From Candidatus Heimdallarchaeota archaeon (lineage in GTDB: Archaea > Asgardarchaeota > Heimdallarchaeia > Heimdallarchaeales > Kariarchaeaceae): a DNA stretch of 6,924 nt. The stretch covers positions 8,538 to 15,461 of the forward strand of contig JALUTL010000097.1 in NCBI GenBank assembly GCA_027016475.1, given 5' to 3'. Below, piece by piece: positions 6,765-6,924 of this stretch. The position numbers were made by a program, and so were the translations under genes. A model generated the notes under the pieces. That model had not been told where the DNA came from. It did not search any database and saw only the letters and a list, made by a program, of their open reading frames with translations. Within the stretch, counting starts at the first letter, position 1. Every line of letters begins with the position of its first letter.

Positions 6765-6923
6765 TTACCAATTTGTTAGATGAGAGACCTGCTCCAAATA
6801 TTTGATTAGCTCCTCCTTCTGCAGATGGGCAACAAAATCCTTGTTCTTTGACAGTTCATCTTCCCATCTATCCAAAACACTCAACAATTCAGCTTTCTCC
6901 TTTTCAAGCTGTTGATTCAAAGA
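6765..6923 (-). CDS. C-terminal end of an unrecognised charged, helical protein (cut by the right edge)
   Basis: One minus-strand frame is open from the right edge to a TAA at 6765-6767 and encodes 52 residues with no start in the window. It begins SLNQQLEKEKAELLSVLDRW and ends EQVSHLTNW. The composition is rich in Glu, Lys, Leu and Gln, with hydrophobic residues at roughly heptad spacing in the first half, which suggests an amphipathic helix or coiled coil. One competing minus-strand frame was checked and it closes after six codons. No family is recognisable. It is co-directional with the globin gene and 45 bases upstream of it. Confidence 0.55.
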   Translation of the reverse strand, partial: SLNQQLEKEKAELLSVLDRWEDELSKNKDFVAHLQKEELIKYLEQVSHLTNW

Positions 6924-6924
6924 C

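Overview
The window is tightly packed and looks archaeal. The best evidence is a 600-residue translation initiation factor of the archaeal/eukaryotic type (aIF5B), without the long N-terminal extension of bacterial IF2. Its GTG start follows a GGTGA Shine-Dalgarno-like motif, and AT-rich TATA-like boxes sit where short-leader or leaderless archaeal transcripts would need them. Base composition is moderately AT-rich (about 33-45% GC in the lines I counted). With a group 2 truncated globin and ordinary mesophilic-looking proteins, this fits a mesophilic archaeon such as a member of the Thaumarchaeota (Nitrososphaerota). That lineage call is inference, because no lineage-specific marker is in the window.

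Layout. Positions 1-2227 (+ strand) hold most of a two-repeat FtsX/MacB-type ABC transporter permease whose N-terminus lies beyond the left edge. Everything else is on the minus strand and is read from right to left. First comes the C-terminal end of an unrecognised, charged helical protein cut by the right edge (6765-6923). Then come a group 2 truncated hemoglobin (6327-6719), a thiamine-diphosphate enzyme (4486-6330), aIF5B (2625-4427) and a small VOC-superfamily protein (2230-2604). The VOC gene and the permease gene converge with only 2 bases between their stop codons. No gene-free stretch exceeds about 60 bases, and I see no RNA gene, CRISPR array or mobile element.

How the genes may work together. 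The globin stop and the first possible start of the thiamine enzyme share the bases TTGA, so the two may be translationally coupled. An alternative start 57 bases downstream has its own TATA-like sequence. The thiamine enzyme would usually be labelled acetolactate synthase large subunit. Its sequence instead matches, as far as I can recall, the eukaryotic ILVBL/HACL2 family (2-hydroxyacyl-CoA lyase 2) along nearly its whole length. A heme protein next to a probable 2-hydroxyacyl-CoA lyase is the most interesting feature of the window. The aIF5B gene appears to have its own promoter and ribosome binding site, with a short inverted repeat between them. It may share a transcript with the VOC gene 20 bases downstream.
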